64,000 nucleotides of DNA, taken from contig JAGTQE010000006.1 in assembly GCA_018396635.1 (NCBI GenBank), forward strand, positions 25,596-89,595. Direction: 5' to 3'. The DNA comes from Candidatus Bathyarchaeota archaeon. Its GTDB lineage: Archaea > Thermoproteota > Bathyarchaeia > Bathyarchaeales > DTEX01. Shown here in pieces: positions 1-9,388 of this stretch; position 1 is the first letter of the stretch; each line of letters begins with the position of its first letter. The position numbers were made by a program, and so were the translations under genes. The notes under the pieces were generated by a model. It worked only from the letters and a program-made list of their open reading frames with translations. It did not search any database and was not told where the DNA came from.

Positions 1-57
1 CCGCTCCCGCATGATGGTTGCAGGCGCCCTGGAGGACGCAGGGGTAGGAGGGTGTAA
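1..57 (+). CDS. rps11: 30S ribosomal protein S11, C-terminal fragment cut by window edge
   Basis: Frame 1 reads PLPHDGCRRPGGRRGRRV*, the conserved S11 C-terminus; immediately precedes rpoD as in archaeal operons. Confidence 0.93.
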   Translation, partial: PLPHDGCRRPGGRRGRRV

Positions 58-147
58 TTATATTTTTATTGAGTTTTCGCTGAGGAAAGAAAGATTGAAA
101 TACTTCCCTTATCTCTTATGTGGGGAGCGTAGTGCCAGTCAACATTA

Positions 148-981
148 TTGGTAGAGGATTGGGCTATGCGTGTAACGCTGCTTGAAAAGACTGATTTAAC
201 GGCGCGTTTTATAGTTGAGGGTATAAACCCTCCATTAGCCAATACCCTAAGAAGGATAATTCTCTCAGAAGTCCCAACGATGGCTATAGATGACATCGTT
301 ATATATGAGAATTCATCGGTCCTGCATGATGAGATTCTGGCGCTTAGACTCGGTTTAATCCCCCTCAAAACAGATCTAGACACATATAATCTTCCGGAAA
401 AATGCAGTTGTAGGAGTGAGCTGGGGTGCCCCCTATGCAGGGTTGTCCTGACGCTTAATGTTGAGGCGAAAGGCGGTGTTCGCACAGTTTACTCAGGCGA
501 TCTCGTCTCAGAAAACCCGAATATTGTTCCCGTAAGTGAAAAGATACCAATAGTTAAGCTTGCATCCGGACAGAAAATAATGCTTGAGGCCTACGCTAGG
601 CTTGGGAGGGGTAAGGATCATGCTAAGTGGCAGCCAGTTTCAGCCTGTACCTATAGATATAAACCGATAATAAAGATAGATTATGCTAGATGTGATGGGT
701 GCGGAAGGTGTGCTGAAATATGTCCGAGAAGGGTTCTGGCTAAGGAGGGAAACAAGATAGTTATTGTTAGGGAGATGGAGTGCACCTTATGTATGGATTG
801 CGTTAGGGCTTGCGAAGTTAAGCCTCCGCCAATACAGATAAGCTGGGATAACACCACATTCATCTTTTATGTTGAGTCAACGGGATCCTTACCGGTTGAG
901 CGCATAATCCTTGAAGCCCTGAAAATCTATGAGGAAAAGTTTACCGAGTTTATGAGGCTACTTGAGGGATTGGGGGTATGA
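148..981 (+). CDS. rpoD: DNA-directed RNA polymerase subunit D (Rpo3) with two [4Fe-4S] ferredoxin motifs; start may be 166 (MRVTLLEK)
   Basis: NPPLANTLRRIILSEVPTMAID RNAP alpha/Rpb3 motif; CDGCGRCAEICP and CTLCMDCVRACE. Confidence 0.96.
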   Translation: MVEDWAMRVTLLEKTDLTARFIVEGINPPLANTLRRIILSEVPTMAIDDIVIYENSSVLHDEILALRLGLIPLKTDLDTYNLPEKCSCRSELGCPLCRVVLTLNVEAKGGVRTVYSGDLVSENPNIVPVSEKIPIVKLASGQKIMLEAYARLGRGKDHAKWQPVSACTYRYKPIIKIDYARCDGCGRCAEICPRRVLAKEGNKIVIVREMECTLCMDCVRACEVKPPPIQISWDNTTFIFYVESTGSLPVERIILEALKIYEEKFTEFMRLLEGLGV

Positions 982-1340
982 GGAGAGTAAAGTCAACAAA
1001 CCCTAATCTAATAAGACTATTATATATTCTGAGGAAGGCTGCCATAAAGAATAAGGCTGCAGTATGGAGGGCTATAGCCGAATACCTCTCTAAGCCACGG
1101 AGGAAGCGTATAGCGGTTAACCTTAGCCGCATAAACCGCTACACTCAAGAGGGGGATGTGGTAGTTGTCCCCGGGAAAGTTTTAGGCTCCGGGGTTCTCA
1201 CGCATCCAGTCACGATTGCAGCCTTCGCCTTCTCCAGGCAAGCCCGCCAAAAAATAATCAGCGTTAAGGGGAAATGTTTATCCATACCTGAGCTCATAGA
1301 ATTGAACCCTAAAGGCTCAAATGTTAAAATAATTGGGTGA
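978..1340 (+). CDS. rpl18e: 50S ribosomal protein L18e
   Basis: VVVPGKVLGSGVLTHPVTIAAFAFS; operon position. Confidence 0.95.
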   Translation: MRRVKSTNPNLIRLLYILRKAAIKNKAAVWRAIAEYLSKPRRKRIAVNLSRINRYTQEGDVVVVPGKVLGSGVLTHPVTIAAFAFSRQARQKIISVKGKCLSIPELIELNPKGSNVKIIG

Positions 1341-1783
1341 TGGTGCTGTTGGGAGCGCAAATCGGTGAAAGAGTAACCATAATTGACGCTAAGGGCTTAA
1401 TTCTTGGGAGGATGGCTAGCATCCTTGCTAAAAGGCTGCTCAATGGGGAGAGGATTATAGTTGTGAATGCTGGAGACGCTGTGATATCCGGTGATAAGCA
1501 TATGTTGATAAGGCAATACCATGAGTATCTCCAAATAGGTCATCCTGGTAAGGGACCGTTACATGCTAGGAGACCCGACCGAATAGTTAAGCGTGCCATA
1601 CGCGGCATGCTGCCATACAAGCAGCCTCGTGGGAGGGAAGCCCTGAAGAGGCTGAGGGTTTATGTCGGTGTTCCAGATGAGCTTAAGGGTAAGCCTATGG
1701 AGACTATTCCTGAAGCCGATGCTAGCAGGCTTAGGGGGCCACGTATAACAGTATCCGAGCTATCTAAACATATTATGGGTTAG
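1337..1783 (+). CDS. rpl13: 50S ribosomal protein L13
   Basis: IIDAKGLILGRMASILAKRLLNGERIIVVNA; operon position. Confidence 0.95.
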   Translation: MMVLLGAQIGERVTIIDAKGLILGRMASILAKRLLNGERIIVVNAGDAVISGDKHMLIRQYHEYLQIGHPGKGPLHARRPDRIVKRAIRGMLPYKQPRGREALKRLRVYVGVPDELKGKPMETIPEADASRLRGPRITVSELSKHIMG

Positions 1784-1795
1784 TGGGAGGCGTAT

Positions 1796-2218
1796 ATGAT
1801 GCCAGCTCCAGTAACTAAAAAGATTTTGGTCGTGAGCGGTAAGAGGAAGACGGCTATAGCCAGAGCTGTTGTTAAGCCTGGAATGGGTAGAATCCGCATC
1901 AATAATATACCATTAGAAATATATGAGCCTGAGATTGCGCGCCTAAAGATTCTTGAGCCGCTCATAGAGGCGGGGGAGGAGGTTTGGAAGGAGTTAGATA
2001 TAAATGTTGATGTTAGGGGAGGGGGTTTTATGGGCCAAGCTGAGGCTGCTAGGATGGCAATTGCGAGGGCGCTTGTAAAGTGGACTAAAAGTGCGGCGCT
2101 GAAATCTGCTTTCCTCAGGCTTGACAGGACATTGTTGGCTGGCGATCCGAGGAGGAAGGAGCCCAAAAAGTATGGTGGGCCGGGAGCTAGAGCTAGAGAC
2201 CAGAAGAGTTATAGGTGA
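1796..2218 (+). CDS. rps9: 30S ribosomal protein S9
   Basis: [16 protein letters not shown] ... [25 protein letters not shown]-terminus. Confidence 0.96.
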   Translation: MMPAPVTKKILVVSGKRKTAIARAVVKPGMGRIRINNIPLEIYEPEIARLKILEPLIEAGEEVWKELDINVDVRGGGFMGQAEAARMAIARALVKWTKSAALKSAFLRLDRTLLAGDPRRKEPKKYGGPGARARDQKSYR

Positions 2219-2256
2219 AATATCATCTTATTTATTTCTCAAGAAGGAATGATTAT

Positions 2257-2475
2257 ATGATAATACCGGTCAGATGCTTCACATGTGGCAAACTTATAGG
2301 GGATAAGTGGGAGGAGTTCGCTAGAAGAGTTAAGAGTGGAGAGCATCCTGGAAAAGTTTTAGATAGTTTAGGCCTAACACGCTACTGCTGTAGACGTATG
2401 CTCCTCTCACACGTCGAGATAATAGACGATATAATAAAGTTTTATGAGAAGATGGCTGAATTTAAGGAGGAGTAA
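2257..2475 (+). CDS. rpoN: DNA-directed RNA polymerase subunit N (Rpo10)
   Basis: [18 protein letters not shown] ... [15 protein letters not shown] track start at 2215 is likely too long, the in-frame ATG at 2257 matches the family N-terminus. Confidence 0.95.
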   Translation: MIIPVRCFTCGKLIGDKWEEFARRVKSGEHPGKVLDSLGLTRYCCRRMLLSHVEIIDDIIKFYEKMAEFKEE

Positions 2476-3731
2476 TGCGTATGTCGACAGTAATTGAGGA
2501 TGTTAAAGCCAGAAAAATATTTAATAGTAGAGGGGAGGCGACAATAGAGGTTGAGATAACGACGGCAGACGGCTTCGGCGTGGCTTCAGCACCTAGCGGC
2601 GCAAGTAAGGGTAAGGCTGAGGCCATAGCGTATCCGCCAGGCGGTGTTGACGAAGCCATAAGGAAAGTTGAGGAGCTCATAGCACCCGAGCTCATAGGGA
2701 TGAACGCCGATGACCAGGAGGAGATAGACAACCTCCTACGCGAGGTAGATGGTACTAAAAACTTCGCGAACATTGGCGGAAATACGGCTTATGCGGTCTC
2801 GCTGGCAGCTGCCGACGCCGCAGCCAACTCTTATAATATGCCGCTCTTTCAGTATCTAGGCGGCTACTTTGCATGTCAACTGCCATATCCGCTTGGAAAC
2901 GTCCTCGGGGGCGGGAGGCACGCTCTAGGGAAGGCCCCAGACATACAGGAGTTCCTCGTCTTGCCGGTTGGAGCCCCAAACTTCATGGCTGCGGCTGAGG
3001 CTAACGTTAGGGTTCATAGAAAGGTTAGGGATATACTTGCCAAGGTGGATCCATATTTCACTGGTGGGAAGGGAGATGAGGGCGCGTGGGCTCCAACATT
3101 AACTAATGAGAAGGCGCTTGAGGTTGTTGTGAGGGCTTGTGAGGAGGTTTCGAGCGAGGTTGGCTTTGAGTGTAGAGTTGGGCTTGACGTTGCATCATCA
3201 TCGCTATGGGATCCTGAAAAGCAGCGGTACATTTACGTTAATGAGGGTGTTGAGAGGGATTCTGGTGAGCAGCTTGAGTACATACTGAGCCTTATCAGCA
3301 AGTATAGGTTGATTTATGTTGAAGACCCGTTCCATGAGGAGGACTTTGAAAGCTTTAGGGAGCTCACATCTAAGGTTAGGGGCTGTCTTATATGTGGGGA
3401 TGACCTCTTCGTCACTAGCGAGGAGCGCCTTAAAGTCGGCATAGAAAAGGGTGCGGGAAACGCCATAATAATCAAGGTTAACCAGGTTGGAACGTTAACA
3501 GACACTTGGAGGACTATTAGGCTCGCTAAGGAGAATAACTATGTGCCAATAGTCTCACATAGATCTGGTGAGACAACATCCTTCCACATAGCGCATATAG
3601 CGGTAGGCCTAGGATGCCCAATTATAAAAACTGGTGTTGTGGGCGGGGAGCGCATAGCTAAGATCAACGAGCTAATCTATATTGAGGAGATCCTGGGAGA
3701 GAAGGCTAAGATGGCTAGGCTGAAGATTTAA
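2475..3731 (+). CDS. eno: Enolase
   Basis: IEDVKARKIFNSRGEATIEVE, VNQVGTLTDTWRTI, SHRSGETTSFHIAHIAVG. Confidence 0.97.
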   Translation: MRMSTVIEDVKARKIFNSRGEATIEVEITTADGFGVASAPSGASKGKAEAIAYPPGGVDEAIRKVEELIAPELIGMNADDQEEIDNLLREVDGTKNFANIGGNTAYAVSLAAADAAANSYNMPLFQYLGGYFACQLPYPLGNVLGGGRHALGKAPDIQEFLVLPVGAPNFMAAAEANVRVHRKVRDILAKVDPYFTGGKGDEGAWAPTLTNEKALEVVVRACEEVSSEVGFECRVGLDVASSSLWDPEKQRYIYVNEGVERDSGEQLEYILSLISKYRLIYVEDPFHEEDFESFRELTSKVRGCLICGDDLFVTSEERLKVGIEKGAGNAIIIKVNQVGTLTDTWRTIRLAKENNYVPIVSHRSGETTSFHIAHIAVGLGCPIIKTGVVGGERIAKINELIYIEEILGEKAKMARLKI

Positions 3732-3752
3732 AGTTTATGGGGATGATGTGTA

Positions 3753-4418
3753 TTGGCATCCGAGGATAAGGTTAAGGATGAGGTTGGAGCTGCTGTTGAA
3801 GGCCTCCTTATACCGCAAGAGGTTCTCCTCTCAGCTGGGGTACATATTGGAACAAAAATTAAGACGAGGGATATGGAGCAATTCATTTATAAGGTTAGGG
3901 GAGACGGCCTATTCGTCCTAGACATAAAGAAGATTGATGAGCGGATAAGAATAGCTGCAAAGTTTCTGAGCAGATTCGACCCACCGAAGATCGTGGCCAC
4001 GGCTGCTAGACTCTATGCCCGCGAACCAGTCGCCAAGTTCTGCGAGTTCACGAAGGCAACACCCGTACTTGGAAGGTTTGTTCCAGGCCTATTCCTGAAC
4101 CCACTTTATCCCGAGAGGATTGAGCCTGATGTAGTGCTGGTCTCAGACCCCCGCGCCGACGTCCAAGCCATTAGGGAAGCTGTTAAAATTGGTATACCAG
4201 TGGTGGCTTTATGTAGCACGGATAACGACTTTACAAACATCGATTTAGTTATACCAACAAATAATAAGGGTAGGAAAGCCCTAGCAGTCATATATTGGCT
4301 TCTGGCCAGGCAGATTCTGCGGGAGAGGGGTGAGCTCCCACCCAACGGCGACCTACCAGTGCCAATAGAGGAGTTTGAGGTTAAGCTCGTTGAGAAGCCC
4401 CAGCAGGCAACCAGCTAA
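3753..4418 (+). CDS. rps2: 30S ribosomal protein S2
   Basis: LLSAGVHIGTKIKTRDMEQFIYKVRGDGLFVLD; IPTNNKGRKALAVIYWLLAR. Confidence 0.96.
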   Translation: MASEDKVKDEVGAAVEGLLIPQEVLLSAGVHIGTKIKTRDMEQFIYKVRGDGLFVLDIKKIDERIRIAAKFLSRFDPPKIVATAARLYAREPVAKFCEFTKATPVLGRFVPGLFLNPLYPERIEPDVVLVSDPRADVQAIREAVKIGIPVVALCSTDNDFTNIDLVIPTNNKGRKALAVIYWLLARQILRERGELPPNGDLPVPIEEFEVKLVEKPQQATS

Positions 4419-4525
4419 CCAGAATCAATCTAATCAGTTGATTTTTCTTCACCATCCTGAAGCTAATATTATTATAATCCCTTTAGTAAAAGTCTATTTT
4501 AGGATTTAGCCTATGGTGAAGAGAT

Positions 4526-5389
4526 TTGTCGCCTAAAGTTAGGTACGCTAAATATGCTGGCAGCTTCTATGCTGGTTCTAGGGAGTCGCTTAAGAGGCAG
4601 ATAGAGGAGTGCTTTAAGCATAGTTTTGGCCCCGGAGTTATTCCAGCTTTATCTGAGAGGGGCCCCAGATCGATAATTGGCTTAATATGCCCACATGCCG
4701 GATACATGTACTCCGGCCCAATAGCAGCTAACGCATATCATCGCCTAGCCTTAGATGGCAGGGTTGATACATTCGTGATTCTAGGCCCAAATCATCAGGG
4801 TATTGGTAGTGGCGTTGCGATAATGGATCAGGGCGTGTGGCGCACACCTCTCGGAGACATTGAGGTGGATGGCGACTTGGCTAGGGAGATTCTTAAGCAC
4901 TCCGATATTATTGATATTGATGAATCGGCGCATGCATATGAGCATTCAATAGAGGTTCAGCTTCCATTCATACAATACATTTATAGTTTAGCCAACATGC
5001 CTTTCAAGTTCGTCCCCATCTGCTTTCTAATGCAGGATTTGGAGACTGCGCGTGAGGTTGGTAGGGCACTGGCCGAGGCCCTGAAGAATAGGAATTCTGT
5101 GATAATCGCTTCAACAGACTGGACGCACTATGAGCCTCATAGCAGGGCATATGAGAAGGATATGGAGGCGATAAACGCTGTCATACGGCTCGATGAGGAT
5201 CGATTTTACTCTATTTTAGAGTCACGTAATGTTACGGCGTGCGGCTACGGTCCAGTGGCAGCATTAATGACAGCGGCTAAGATTATTGGCGCTAGGAGTG
5301 TTGAGCTGCTAAGCTATAAGACCAGCGGGGATATAACTGGAGATAAAATGGCAGTTGTTGGATATGCTGCCATAGTTGTAAGCAGGTAA
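4526..5389 (+). CDS. MEMO1 family protein (AmmeMemoRadiSam system protein B-like)
   Basis: RYAKYAGSFYAGS, CPHAGYMYSGPIAANAY, ILGPNHQGIGS, STDWTHYEP. Confidence 0.93.
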   Translation: MSPKVRYAKYAGSFYAGSRESLKRQIEECFKHSFGPGVIPALSERGPRSIIGLICPHAGYMYSGPIAANAYHRLALDGRVDTFVILGPNHQGIGSGVAIMDQGVWRTPLGDIEVDGDLAREILKHSDIIDIDESAHAYEHSIEVQLPFIQYIYSLANMPFKFVPICFLMQDLETAREVGRALAEALKNRNSVIIASTDWTHYEPHSRAYEKDMEAINAVIRLDEDRFYSILESRNVTACGYGPVAALMTAAKIIGARSVELLSYKTSGDITGDKMAVVGYAAIVVSR

Positions 5390-5404
5390 AAAAGGGGCTA
5401 ACTG

Positions 5405-6409
5405 TTGAAGAGGCTCTCCGTTGCCTCGGCGCCAGCGAAAGTGATCCTATTCGGCGAGCACTTTGTTGTCTACAATAAGCCAGCTATAGTTATGGCGATA
5501 AATATGAGGGCTTATGCAAAGTCCAAGCCTGAGGAGAGTCAGAAGATAATTATTGAGTCTAAGTCAATGAATATTTCCGGAGCCTTTACTATTAGCGGCG
5601 ATTATCAGCCGATCATTGGCGGGTTTGAGGGAAAGGAGAAACTTCTACCAATATATGTTGCCATTAAGAGCATTTTGGAGCGTGCTGGTGAGGAGCGTGG
5701 GGTTAGGGTGGAGATTGACTCAACAATCCCTGTGGCTGCTGGTTTAGGCTCATCGGCAGCCGTCTCTGTTGCGTCTGCAGCAGCTGTAAGCAGCCTCCTC
5801 GAGCTGAATATTAGTAGGGAGGATATTTTTATGGCTGCGCTTGAGGCTGAGAGGATTGTTCACGAGAATCCCTCCGGGGTTGACCCAGCCATATCAACCT
5901 ATGGCGGGCTCATAGTTTACCGTAAAGGTGATGGAATAAGGCGCCTTAGCGTTGATGCGAGATTACCTCTCGTTGTCGGCGATACTGGCATTAAGCGGGT
6001 GACGGGTGAAATGGTTCTTCTAGTTGGGGAGATGAGGAGACGTTACCCGCTGGTTGTGGATAGAATCATGGATTCAGGCGAGGCTATAGTTGATGTGGGG
6101 GTTGAGGCGCTACGGAGAGGCGATCTAAAGACCATAGGGGACCTAATGAACATTAACCACGCCCTCCTATGCGCCCTAGGCCTCTCTAATGAAACTATTG
6201 AGAGGCTTATCCACGCGGCCAGGAGGGCTGGAGCATTTGGGGCGAAGCTTACGGGGGCTGGTGGTGGAGGATGTATGATTGCGTTGTCCCCACCAGATAG
6301 GATTAATTATGTTGTAAGAGCTATTGAGAATGCTGGTGGGAGAGCTTTCATAACTGATATTAGCTTGGAGGGCGTTAGGGTTGAGGTGCAGCAGCCCAAC
6401 AGTGCTTAA
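5405..6409 (+). CDS. mvk: Mevalonate kinase
   Basis: APAKVILFGEHFVVYNKPAI, AAGLGSSAAVSVA, AFGAKLTGAGGGGCMIAL (GHMP kinase motifs). Confidence 0.95.
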   Translation: MKRLSVASAPAKVILFGEHFVVYNKPAIVMAINMRAYAKSKPEESQKIIIESKSMNISGAFTISGDYQPIIGGFEGKEKLLPIYVAIKSILERAGEERGVRVEIDSTIPVAAGLGSSAAVSVASAAAVSSLLELNISREDIFMAALEAERIVHENPSGVDPAISTYGGLIVYRKGDGIRRLSVDARLPLVVGDTGIKRVTGEMVLLVGEMRRRYPLVVDRIMDSGEAIVDVGVEALRRGDLKTIGDLMNINHALLCALGLSNETIERLIHAARRAGAFGAKLTGAGGGGCMIALSPPDRINYVVRAIENAGGRAFITDISLEGVRVEVQQPNSA

Positions 6410-7181
6410 GATAGGCGGCTCAGTCATAACCTTTAAAGACAGGGCGCTGACGCCGAACTTACCTGCAATTGAGCGGCTTGCCAGAGAAATATCTGAGTCG
6501 CAGGTCTCGCCACTTATAATAGTTCATGGCGGAGGAAGCTTCGGCCATCCTATAGCCGCCGAGTACAAGATAGCTGACGGGTTTAGGGAGTCGGGCCAGA
6601 GGGTAGGTTTCTCTAAAACTCATAACGCCATGGTCTCACTAAACTCCCTTGTGATTGAAGCTTTGCTCAATAATGGTCTCCCGGCGTTTAGCATCGCTCC
6701 ATCTTCATTTATAGTTACGAGAAGTGGGAGGATCCATTACCTTTGTATGGATGTTTTGGGGCAGGCAATTAAGCTCGGCTTCATTCCAGTTCTATATGGA
6801 GACGCCGTCTTCGACTACAGTTATGGCTTCACAATACTGTCAGGCGACCAGATAGTTTCAAGGTTGGCTGTTGAGCTTAACGCTAGCAGAATTATTGTTG
6901 GCGTTGATGTCGACGGCCTATACACGTCGGATCCAAAGATGGATCCTCACGCCCAGCTTATAACTAAGGTAACTGTTAGCGAGTTGAAGGATCTTCTCAG
7001 CAGGATTGGCGGCTCAAGTTTCACCGACGTGACTGGCGGGATGGTGAAGAAGGTGATTGAGTTAATGGTTCCGGCATCGGCCGGCATCGAGGTCCTCATA
7101 ATAAATGCTTTAAAGCCCAATAATGTTTATAGAGCCTTAAAGGGTGAAGAGGTCGTTGGGACAAGGATTATTAAGGGGTGA
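6381..7181 (+). CDS. ipk: Isopentenyl phosphate kinase
   Basis: LKIGGSVITFKD, VHGGGSFGHPIAAEY, DVTGGMVKKV (amino acid kinase fold with IPK His); adjacent to mvk and fni. Confidence 0.94.
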   Translation: MRCSSPTVLKIGGSVITFKDRALTPNLPAIERLAREISESQVSPLIIVHGGGSFGHPIAAEYKIADGFRESGQRVGFSKTHNAMVSLNSLVIEALLNNGLPAFSIAPSSFIVTRSGRIHYLCMDVLGQAIKLGFIPVLYGDAVFDYSYGFTILSGDQIVSRLAVELNASRIIVGVDVDGLYTSDPKMDPHAQLITKVTVSELKDLLSRIGGSSFTDVTGGMVKKVIELMVPASAGIEVLIINALKPNNVYRALKGEEVVGTRIIKG

Positions 7182-8289
7182 GGGCACCGCTAAGAGGACT
7201 GCGAATAGGAAGGAGGATCATTTGAGAATATGCCTTGAGAAGGATGTTGAGGCAAAGAAGATAACTGCCGGGTTTGAGGACGTCTTCCTAATCCATAAGG
7301 CCCTGCCGGAAATAAATTTGGAGGACATAAGGACTGAGACGTTCTTCCTTAACCATAAGTTTTCAGCCCCAATAATAGTTGAGGGAATGACGGGCGGGAC
7401 TGAAAAGTCTGTCACCATAAACGCCGCCATAGCCCAAGCGGTTGAGGAGCTAGGCTTAGGGATGGGCGTTGGAAGCCAGAGGGCTGCTTTAGAAGACCCG
7501 AGCCTTGAGCGGACATATAAAATTGTTAGGGAGAAGGCTCCAAAAGCCTTCCTAGTCTCCAATATAGGTGGACCCCAGCTATTAATGGAAGACAGCATCT
7601 CTAAGATTAAGCGTGCGGTTGAAATGATTGAGGCTGACGCCCTAGCAATACATTTAAACCCACTTCAAGAGGTTGTTCAGCCTGAAGGTGAAAAATTCTA
7701 TGCTGGGATAATAGATAGGATAAGGAGGGTTACTGAGAGGTTGGATGTTCCTATAATAGTTAAGGAGACCGGTGGAGGAATATCAGCTGAGGTTGCTGGG
7801 ATGCTTGAGGATGCGGGCGTCGCCTGCATAGATGTTGCTGGGGCTGGTGGAACAAGCTGGGCGGCTGTCGAATATTATAGGGCTGTTGAGCAGGGGATAG
7901 CCTTCAGCAGGGATCTTGGGTTAATGCTCTGGGACTGGGGTATACCAACCGTTATAAGCTTAATTGAGGTCACACGCTCAACAAGCCTACCAGTTATAGC
8001 GTCCGGCGGCGTGAGGTCCAGCCTAGACATAGCCAAGAGTATAGCTCTTGGAGCCTCCTTAGCTGGGATTGCTAGGCCAGTCCTCCTATCAGCCTCTAGA
8101 GGATACGAAGATGTTAAGAGGATGCTGAGCTCACTCATAGCGCAGCTGAGGAGCGTAATGTTTTTGGTTGGGGCTGACTCAATAGAGAGGTTGAGGAAGG
8201 CGCCTCTAGTAATATTAGGTAGGACGGCTGAATGGCTCAGGGCAAGGGGTTTCAACCCAGATGAGTATGCTAGGAGGAGCTGGGCGTGA
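7144..8289 (+). CDS. fni: Type 2 isopentenyl-diphosphate delta-isomerase; start may lie downstream of the ORF start
   Basis: GMTGGTEKSVTINAAIAQAVEELGLGMGVGSQRAAL, HLNPLQEVVQPEG, ASGGVRSSLDIAKSIALGA. Confidence 0.95.
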   Translation: MKRSLGQGLLRGEGTAKRTANRKEDHLRICLEKDVEAKKITAGFEDVFLIHKALPEINLEDIRTETFFLNHKFSAPIIVEGMTGGTEKSVTINAAIAQAVEELGLGMGVGSQRAALEDPSLERTYKIVREKAPKAFLVSNIGGPQLLMEDSISKIKRAVEMIEADALAIHLNPLQEVVQPEGEKFYAGIIDRIRRVTERLDVPIIVKETGGGISAEVAGMLEDAGVACIDVAGAGGTSWAAVEYYRAVEQGIAFSRDLGLMLWDWGIPTVISLIEVTRSTSLPVIASGGVRSSLDIAKSIALGASLAGIARPVLLSASRGYEDVKRMLSSLIAQLRSVMFLVGADSIERLRKAPLVILGRTAEWLRARGFNPDEYARRSWA

Positions 8290-9359
8290 GCATTGAAGTC
8301 TATCTTGAGGAGAAGGCTAAAGTTATAGATGAGCGGATTGAAAAATATCTGCCGAGAATATTGTCAAGAGAATCATTAATCTTCAGGATTGTTCCGCCAA
8401 AATATAGTCTTGACTTTGAGGCGCTAAATAAGGCTGTAAGTATACCGCTATGGGACTTCCTAGATAGGGGCGGAAAGCGTTGGCGTCCAGCTCTATTCCT
8501 GCTGGTTTATGAAGCTTTAGGTGGAAAGGACTTTGAAGATGCCCTAGACTTCGCAATAATTCCTGAAGTGATCCATAACGGTACGCTGATAGCCGACGAC
8601 ATTGAGGATTCATCAGAGATGAGGAGGGGAAAACCATGCACATACAAGATCTTTGGGGTTGACGTAGCCATAAACCTCTCACAGTCAATGTACTTCCTTC
8701 CAATGATAGTCTTAAGCGAGAAGGGCGGTAAGATACCGGCTGAAAAGGCTAGAAGAATATATGAGATATATGTGCATGAGATGATTAACCTGAGCCTCGG
8801 ACAAGCAATCGACATAGCATGGCATAGAGGTTTAGTTCAAATAGATAGGCTCTCAGAGGAACATTATCTACAGATGTGCGCCTATAAGACTGGCACCTTG
8901 GCTAGAATGGCCGCTAAGATGGCTGCAGTTTTAGCTGGCGCCGAGGAGGAGGTTGTCGAGAAAATAGGGGCCTTCGCAGAGTCTATAGGCGTCTCCTTTC
9001 AGATTCAAGACGACATCCTGGATATTGTTGGTGAAGAGTTCGCTAGGGGGAAGGGCGGCTTAGGCATGGATATAACGGAGGGAAAGATAACTTTAATGGT
9101 TCTTTATACTCTGAAGAGAGCTGAGAAGAGCGATAGGGAGGAGCTCCTAAAGATACTTGGTATGCATACAAGCGATGAGGGTTTAAGAAGGAGGGCTATT
9201 GAGATAATCAAGAAGTATGGTGCCGTTGAGTATGCTAGGCATGTTGCCACGAGAATTGTTGACGAGAGCTGGAGGAATATTGAGGGGCTTCTGCCTGAAT
9301 CAGATGCGAAGAAAAAGATTAAGATGCTCGCTGAGTATCTTATCCAGAGAAGAATTTAG
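8286..9359 (+). CDS. Polyprenyl (GGPP-type) diphosphate synthase
   Basis: GGKRWRPALFLL, LIADDIEDSSEMRRGKP, QIQDDILDI Asp-rich motifs. Confidence 0.94.
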   Translation: MSIEVYLEEKAKVIDERIEKYLPRILSRESLIFRIVPPKYSLDFEALNKAVSIPLWDFLDRGGKRWRPALFLLVYEALGGKDFEDALDFAIIPEVIHNGTLIADDIEDSSEMRRGKPCTYKIFGVDVAINLSQSMYFLPMIVLSEKGGKIPAEKARRIYEIYVHEMINLSLGQAIDIAWHRGLVQIDRLSEEHYLQMCAYKTGTLARMAAKMAAVLAGAEEEVVEKIGAFAESIGVSFQIQDDILDIVGEEFARGKGGLGMDITEGKITLMVLYTLKRAEKSDREELLKILGMHTSDEGLRRRAIEIIKKYGAVEYARHVATRIVDESWRNIEGLLPESDAKKKIKMLAEYLIQRRI

Positions 9360-9388
9360 CAGCAACAGGATTTAAGAGGCTGCCCATA

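Noticed and set aside
6381-7200. mvk/ipk/fni overlaps as gene fusion or frameshift
   Set aside because: Short overlaps typical of translationally coupled archaeal operons; alternative starts remove most overlap
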